NCBI GenBank assembly: GCA_035263025.1
Contig: DATFRR010000175.1
Span: 1 to 37,000, forward strand
DNA: 37,000 nucleotides
Reading direction: 5' to 3'
Source: DASQPR01 sp035263025
GTDB taxonomy: Bacteria; Actinomycetota; Actinomycetes; Mycobacteriales; Micromonosporaceae
Made by a program: the position numbers and the translations under genes. Below are positions 33,704-37,000 of the stretch, piece by piece. A model generated the notes under the pieces. That model saw nothing but the letters and a program-made list of their open reading frames with translations. It ran no database searches and was not told the DNA's origin. Each line of letters starts with the position of its first letter. Position 1 is the first letter of the stretch.

Positions 33704-33759
33704 CCGTGCGCCGGATTGCCGGCTGGCGCGCGATCCAACGCGCTGGGACCGTCATATGT

Positions 33760-34308
33760 ATGGCAATCAGGACATTGACCCCGGCGATCGCGGCGCTTGC
33801 CGCGGACGTCGCCACCGTGGTCCGGTCGGATGCCCCGGCGATCGAGGTGTCCCGGCAGGTCGCCGACACACTCACGCCATTTCTCGCGATGCCGGACCTG
33901 CTCGACGCGGACCAGACTCGCGGTCGGGCGGACTGCTACACGCAGCACGTGCTTTACGTTGACCCGGCCAGCCGGTTCTCCATCGTGTCGCTGGTCTGGA
34001 TGCCGGGACAGCGCACCGTGATCCATGACCACGTGTCGTGGTGCGTGGTCGGCGTCTATCAGGGCGTGGAGCAGGAGACGCTCTACCGGCTGGTCGACGA
34101 CGGACTCGAGCCCGCACACTTGGTGCGCACCGGGCAGTCCGCGAACCTCGCGCGCATGACCAGCTTCTTCGCGCCGCCGGGCGACATCCACGAGGTGTGC
34201 AACGCGAGCGACGACACGGTCATCTCGGTGCACGTGTACGGCGCCGACGTTTCGACGCTCGGTACGAGCATTCGACGTCGCTACGACCTGCCGGTGCGCA
34301 CCGCCTGA
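33760..34308 (+). CDS. Cysteine dioxygenase-family cupin protein
   Basis: The product is 182 residues from ATG 33760; a GTG at 33691 would start inside the palindrome and is rejected. The cupin core has the two iron ligands His89 and His91 in VIHDHVSWCVVGVYQG and the third, His144, in FFAPPGDIHEVCNASDDTVISVHVYG. This three-histidine set is that of thiol dioxygenases (cysteine or 3-mercaptopropionate dioxygenase). Cys95 and Tyr160 lie near where the Cys-Tyr cross-link of mammalian enzymes is found, but the spacing differs by one residue. It would oxidise a thiol to a sulfinate using O2. The exact thiol is unknown. Confidence 0.88.
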   Translation: MAIRTLTPAIAALAADVATVVRSDAPAIEVSRQVADTLTPFLAMPDLLDADQTRGRADCYTQHVLYVDPASRFSIVSLVWMPGQRTVIHDHVSWCVVGVYQGVEQETLYRLVDDGLEPAHLVRTGQSANLARMTSFFAPPGDIHEVCNASDDTVISVHVYGADVSTLGTSIRRRYDLPVRTA

Positions 34309-34465
34309 CCGTGCCGCTTCGTGCTGTTGCGTAGCGCTTCCACGCCGGGCGAGACGCCGGCTGAACAATCGACGACCTTCGCACGCGCCGATGCCGACCG
34401 CGAGGCGACGAGATGTCGCCTGTCACCCTGACGTCGCGGACGTGTGACAGTGCGATTACGAGGGA
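34309..34465 (+). terminator. Hairpin-rich spacer after the thiol dioxygenase-like gene
   Basis: No gene is seen in this spacer. aggcgac-gagat-gtcgcct (34403-34421) is a compact 7-bp hairpin. It is followed directly by ctgtcac (34420-34426) pairing with gtgacag (34444-34450), which encloses acgtc-gcg-gacgt, giving a 12-bp stem with a four-base bulge. Two adjacent stems downstream of a stop and upstream of the next promoter suggest termination, although a regulator site at the livG promoter is possible. Confidence 0.5.
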
Positions 34466-34493
34466 TTGACGGGCCGATCGGGATAAGTACACT
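34466..34493 (+). promoter_or_regulatory. Candidate sigma70-type promoter of the liv-type operon
   Basis: TTGACG (34466-34471) and TACACT (34488-34493) are spaced by 16 bases. The region is less GC-rich than its surroundings and is followed by taattag. Transcription would start near 34500, leaving a leader of about 140 bases that contains the short reading frame at 34562 and the hairpin tcagctg/cagctga (34513-34544). Confidence 0.55.
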
Positions 34494-34561
34494 CCCGATG
34501 TAATTAGTTTCTCAGCTGGTTTCGTTGCCCCCACCCACAGCTGAAAGACGAGGCCCGCCGC

Positions 34562-34645
34562 ATGAGCGAGCGTGAGCGAGCGAATCAGATGGCTCAGCGC
34601 GTTGGTGCCTCATGCGCGTCCGACGCGAAGCGAGGACGTGCATGA
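34562..34645 (+). CDS. Possible 27-codon leader ORF or intergenic repeat element before livG
   Basis: ATG 34562, with a GAGG about nine bases upstream, opens a frame reading MSERERANQM...DAKRGRA that stops at TGA 34643-34645. The stop overlaps the ATG of the ABC gene (34642) as ATGA. The 27-residue product is basic and of no known family. The same DNA includes gagcgagcg words and a cgcatgaggc-type stretch that resemble a dispersed actinomycete intergenic repeat. That would make the frame accidental. Both readings are possible. Confidence 0.35.
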   Translation: MSERERANQMAQRVGASCASDAKRGRA

Positions 34646-35688
34646 GTTCGGCGGCGGTGTCCACGGGTCAAGGCCTGAGTCTGCATGGCATCGGCGTGCG
34701 GTTCGGTGGGCTTGTCGCGCTTGACGACGTGTCTCTGGACGTGGCTCCGGGTCGTACCCTCGGCGTGATCGGACCCAATGGCGCCGGCAAGACGACGTTG
34801 TTCAACGTGGTCTGTGGCTTCGTCAGACCGTCCGCCGGATCGATGACGTGGCTGGGCGAGCCGCTGCAACCGCGGCCGCATCGCCTTGCACGGCTCGGGA
34901 TCGGCCGCACGCTGCAGTCAGTCGGATTGTTCGCCGGCTTGTCGGTCGTCGAGAACGTGATGGCCGGCGCGCCGCATGTGGGCGGCAACGGATTCACTCC
35001 GACGCTGTTCGCGATGCCGCGCGCCGACCGTGCCGAGCGTCGGCTCTACGAAGCCGCGATGATGCACCTCGATCGCCTGGGCATCGCACGGTATGCCGGT
35101 GCGTTCCCGGGTGCGCTGCCGTTCGCCGTACAGAAACGGGTCGCGCTGGCCCGCGCGCTAATCGCTAAGCCGAAGCTGCTGCTGCTCGACGAGCCGGCCG
35201 CCGGCCTCGGCGCGGACGAGGTCGAGGAGTTGGCGGCGACGATCCGCGAACTTCCGCGACACGTCGAACACGATGCGACCGACGACGGCGACGTCTCGAC
35301 AGAGACCGGCGCCGTCCCGTCGGAGACCAGCCACGGTCCGTCGGTGACCAGCCACGTCCCGTTGCAGACCAGTGGCGACCCGGCCGTCCGCGGCCAGCAG
35401 CCCGCATCGGGCGGCTGTGCGGTGATGCTCGTCGAGCACCACGTGGACCTCGTGATGCGGGTCTGCGACGAGGTGGTGGTGCTGGACTTCGGGCGCGTGA
35501 TCGCGTCCGGTGACCCGGCCACGGTTCGCGCATCGGCGGCTGTCACGAAGGCATATCTGGGTACGGCTGCCGACGCTGAGCCGGACGGCAGCGACCTGGC
35601 GGTCGATATCGCCGCGCTCGACGACGCCGACGGCGCGCCGTCCAGCACCGAAGGCTCCGCTTCGGGTGACGGCGGGGAGATCCGATGA
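34642..35688 (+). CDS. Branched-chain amino acid-type ABC transporter ATP-binding protein (LivG-like), with insertion
   Basis: The product is 348 residues from ATG 34642, with AGGA about six bases upstream. Walker A GPNGAGKTT is at 44-52, and LFAGLSVVENVMAG is a typical LivG block. LLLLDEPAAGL is Walker B, and the H-loop lies in MLVEHHVDLVMRVCDEVVVLDFG. Two features are odd. The ABC signature reads LPFAVQKR (159-166) in place of LSGGQ-like sequence. About 50 extra residues (roughly 207-258) separate the D-loop region from the H-loop, partly made of a 21-bp tandem repeat (35317-35379, pattern P-S-x-T-S-H-x). A disordered acidic tail of about 40 residues ends the protein. With LivF and LivH it should power uptake of a branched-chain amino acid, amide or urea-like solute. 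Confidence 0.9.
   Translation: MSSAAVSTGQGLSLHGIGVRFGGLVALDDVSLDVAPGRTLGVIGPNGAGKTTLFNVVCGFVRPSAGSMTWLGEPLQPRPHRLARLGIGRTLQSVGLFAGLSVVENVMAGAPHVGGNGFTPTLFAMPRADRAERRLYEAAMMHLDRLGIARYAGAFPGALPFAVQKRVALARALIAKPKLLLLDEPAAGLGADEVEELAATIRELPRHVEHDATDDGDVSTETGAVPSETSHGPSVTSHVPLQTSGDPAVRGQQPASGGCAVMLVEHHVDLVMRVCDEVVVLDFGRVIASGDPATVRASAAVTKAYLGTAADAEPDGSDLAVDIAALDDADGAPSSTEGSASGDGGEIR
35317..35379 (+). repeat. 21-bp in-frame tandem repeat inside the LivG-like gene
   Basis: Three 21-base units (35317-35337, 35338-35358, 35359-35379), beginning ccgtcggagaccagccac and its variants, encode PSETSHG, PSVTSHV and PLQTSGD. They lie in the extra segment between the Walker B region and the H-loop. Degenerate copies may extend upstream (GDVSTETGAV). 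Confidence 0.88.
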
Positions 35689-36404
35689 GCGACGCGCTGC
35701 TCGAGGTCGATGGCCTCGTCGCCGGCTACGGTGGCGCGGCCGTGCTGCACGGCATCGACCTGCGCGTACCGGCCGGGACGATCACCGCGGTGCTCGGAGC
35801 GAACGGGGCCGGCAAGACCACGTTGCTGCGTACGCTGTCCGGTCTGGTTCGCCCGCGCAGCGGCCAGATTCGTTACGGCGGCACCGAGATCGGCGGAGTA
35901 CGCGTGGAACGGATCGTGCGCGCGGGTCTCGCACACGTCCCGGAAAGCGGCGGCGTCATCACCGAGCTGACCGTGGCGGACAACCTGCGCCTCGGCGGGC
36001 TGTGGCGCACCGACCGCGACGATACGGCGGCCGCGATCGAAGAGGTGTACGAGCTGTTCCCGCCGCTCGCCGCGCGCCGCAAAGAGATCGGTGAGGCGTT
36101 GTCCGGCGGCGAGCGGCAGATGCTCGCGATCGGGCGGGCGCTCGTCGCACGTCCACGAATGCTACTGCTGGACGAGCCGTCGCTCGGACTCGCGCCGCGC
36201 GTCACTACGCAGATCATGACGTTGCTCCGGCAGCTGTGCGACACGCGCGGGCTGACCGTGCTCATCGTCGAGCAGAATGTGCGCGCCGCGCTTTCGGTGG
36301 CGGATCAGGGTGTGGTGATTTCACTTGGCCGGGTCGTGCGGCGGGCCGACGCGTCATCGCTGGCCGCCGACGAGTCGGTCCGGCACGCGTACCTCGGGTT
36401 CTGA
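35685..36404 (+). CDS. Branched-chain amino acid-type ABC transporter ATP-binding protein (LivF-like)
   Basis: The product is 239 residues from ATG 35685, overlapping the previous gene as ATGA. Walker A GANGAGKTT is at 38-46, the signature LSGGERQMLAIGRAL at about 139-153, LLLDEPSLGLAP contains Walker B and the D-loop, and IVEQNVRAALSVAD carries the H-loop region. VPESGGVITELTVADNLRLG is the LivF hallmark. The length is normal for LivF and the ATP site looks canonical, in contrast to its LivG-like partner. It would form the second ATPase of the importer at the cytoplasmic face. Confidence 0.94.
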   Translation: MSDALLEVDGLVAGYGGAAVLHGIDLRVPAGTITAVLGANGAGKTTLLRTLSGLVRPRSGQIRYGGTEIGGVRVERIVRAGLAHVPESGGVITELTVADNLRLGGLWRTDRDDTAAAIEEVYELFPPLAARRKEIGEALSGGERQMLAIGRALVARPRMLLLDEPSLGLAPRVTTQIMTLLRQLCDTRGLTVLIVEQNVRAALSVADQGVVISLGRVVRRADASSLAADESVRHAYLGF

Positions 36405-36406
36405 CG

Positions 36407-36457
36407 GAAGTTCGGCGAGAACTGAAGTTCGGCGAGAAATGAAGTTCGGCGAGAAAG
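36407..36457 (+). repeat. 17-bp tandem repeat, three units, in the livF-livH spacer
   Basis: The units gaagttcggcgagaact (36407-36423), gaagttcggcgagaaat (36424-36440) and gaagttcggcgagaaag (36441-36457) run head to tail right after the livF stop. The last unit overlaps the ribosome-binding region gaaaggag of livH. The array fills almost the whole intra-operon spacer. Confidence 0.95.
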
Positions 36458-36464
36458 GAGCGAT

Positions 36465-37000
36465 GTGGAGCGGTTCGTCTTCCTGACCGTCGACGGGCTC
36501 GCCCATGGGGCGATCTACGCCGCGTTCGCGCTCGCGCTCGTGCTGATCTGGCGCGGCACCCGCGTGGTGAACTTCGCGCAGGGCGCGATGGCAGTCGTGT
36601 CGGCCTACATCGCATATTCGGTGGCGTCGGCGAGCGGCTCCTACTGGCTCGGCGCGATCGCGGCGATCGTGTCCGGACTCGTGCTCGGCGTGCTTGTCGA
36701 ACGGGGCGTGATGCGCTTCGTCGCGCACACCGCGCCGCTATCGGCGATCGTGGTCGCGCTCGGCGTCAGCCTGCTGATTGCCGCGATCATCGGCATCCTG
36801 TACGGCGTCGACCAGCGGCCGTTCCCGGTGCCGTTCAGCCGGACGCCCTACACGATCGGCAGCTACGCGGTGTTCTCGCCGTTCACGTTGTTCACGTTCG
36901 GTGTGGTCGCGGTCGTCGTGATCGGCATCGCGTTGCTGTTCACGCGCACGTCCGTCGGCCTGCGGATGCGCGCGTCCGCGTTCGCGCCGGAGACGGCACG
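36465..37000 (+). CDS. Branched-chain amino acid-type ABC transporter permease (LivH-like), partial
   Basis: The frame starts at GTG 36465, with AAAGGAG four bases upstream, and runs off the window; 178 residues are visible. It opens ERFVFLTVDGLAHGAIYAAFALALVLIWRGTRVVNFAQGAMAVVSAYIAYSV. This is the conserved first two helices of LivH permeases, with the N-F-A-Q-G motif. Later segments LGVLVERGVMRFVAHTAPLSAIVVALGVSLLIAAI and RTSVGLRMRASAFAPETA match the family and the EAA-like loop. An overlapping ATG at 36463 is out of frame. The LivM permease and binding protein are expected beyond the window. Confidence 0.93.
   Translation, partial: MERFVFLTVDGLAHGAIYAAFALALVLIWRGTRVVNFAQGAMAVVSAYIAYSVASASGSYWLGAIAAIVSGLVLGVLVERGVMRFVAHTAPLSAIVVALGVSLLIAAIIGILYGVDQRPFPVPFSRTPYTIGSYAVFSPFTLFTFGVVAVVVIGIALLFTRTSVGLRMRASAFAPETA

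Noticed and set aside
34513..34544. Riboswitch before the liv operon at tcagctg/cagctga
   Set aside because: It is only a 7-bp stem of self-complementary letters with an 18-base loop. No conserved aptamer elements were recognised.

Overview
The window is 37 kb of very GC-rich DNA with dense, short-spaced genes, frequent GTG starts and 4-base ATGA/GTGA gene overlaps. The gene set includes a three-gene pnt transhydrogenase, an F420/LLM-type oxidoreductase, a geranylgeranyl-reductase-family flavoprotein, an ABC-F protein and LacI, TetR, LysR and OmpR-type regulators. Together these point to a chromosome of an Actinomycetota (actinomycete) species. I do not commit to a genus. No transposase, integrase, phage gene or CRISPR array was seen.

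Layout. (a) 1-3461: the end of a sugar-ABC operon, with the last residues of a MalG-type permease, a cytoplasmic-looking right-handed beta-helix protein and a LacI regulator. (b) 3528-5124, minus strand: tRNA-Leu(GAG), a VOC/glyoxalase-fold protein with a 16-bp minisatellite in its leader, and an SDR. (c) 5190-7145: a natural fusion of maleylacetate reductase with hydroxyquinol 1,2-dioxygenase, which are two consecutive steps of hydroxyquinol breakdown. (d) 7205-12099: a TetR-controlled heterodimeric ABC exporter, closed by a long hairpin. (e) 12521-17524: a P-loop kinase-like protein, a DHA2-type MFS exporter, an orphan OmpR-type response regulator, a small basic protein and a flavin amine oxidase. 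(f) 17895-20691: HutD/Ves, a GGR-family flavoprotein and RNase Z, tightly packed. (g) 20882-23864: pntAA-pntAB-pntB, followed by a REP-like inverted repeat. (h) 23995-28655: a conserved hypothetical protein, an NmrA-like protein, an ABC-F protein and a convergent MFS transporter. (i) 28800-32168: an LLM oxidoreductase and a PLP aminotransferase, divergent from a LysR regulator. (j) 32229-34308: an SDR, a DUF1697 protein and a cysteine-dioxygenase-family cupin. (k) 34466-37000: a branched-chain amino acid type ABC operon (livG-livF-livH...), cut by the window end.

How the genes work together. The clearest functional units are the fused hydroxyquinol enzyme, the two-subunit ABC exporter (one degenerate and one canonical ATP site) under a TetR repressor, the complete proton-translocating transhydrogenase, and the Liv-type importer. 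Most other genes are single-gene units with local regulators.

Most unusual aspects. Short tandem repeats (12-33 bp units, 2-6 copies) recur through the window, both inside reading frames, where they encode disordered loops or tails, and in 5' leaders. Two very short upstream reading frames (25 and 27 codons) end in 4-base overlaps with the TetR and livG genes. A pair of mutually overlapping perfect inverted repeats lies upstream of hutD. All of these are read directly from the sequence. Their function is inference.
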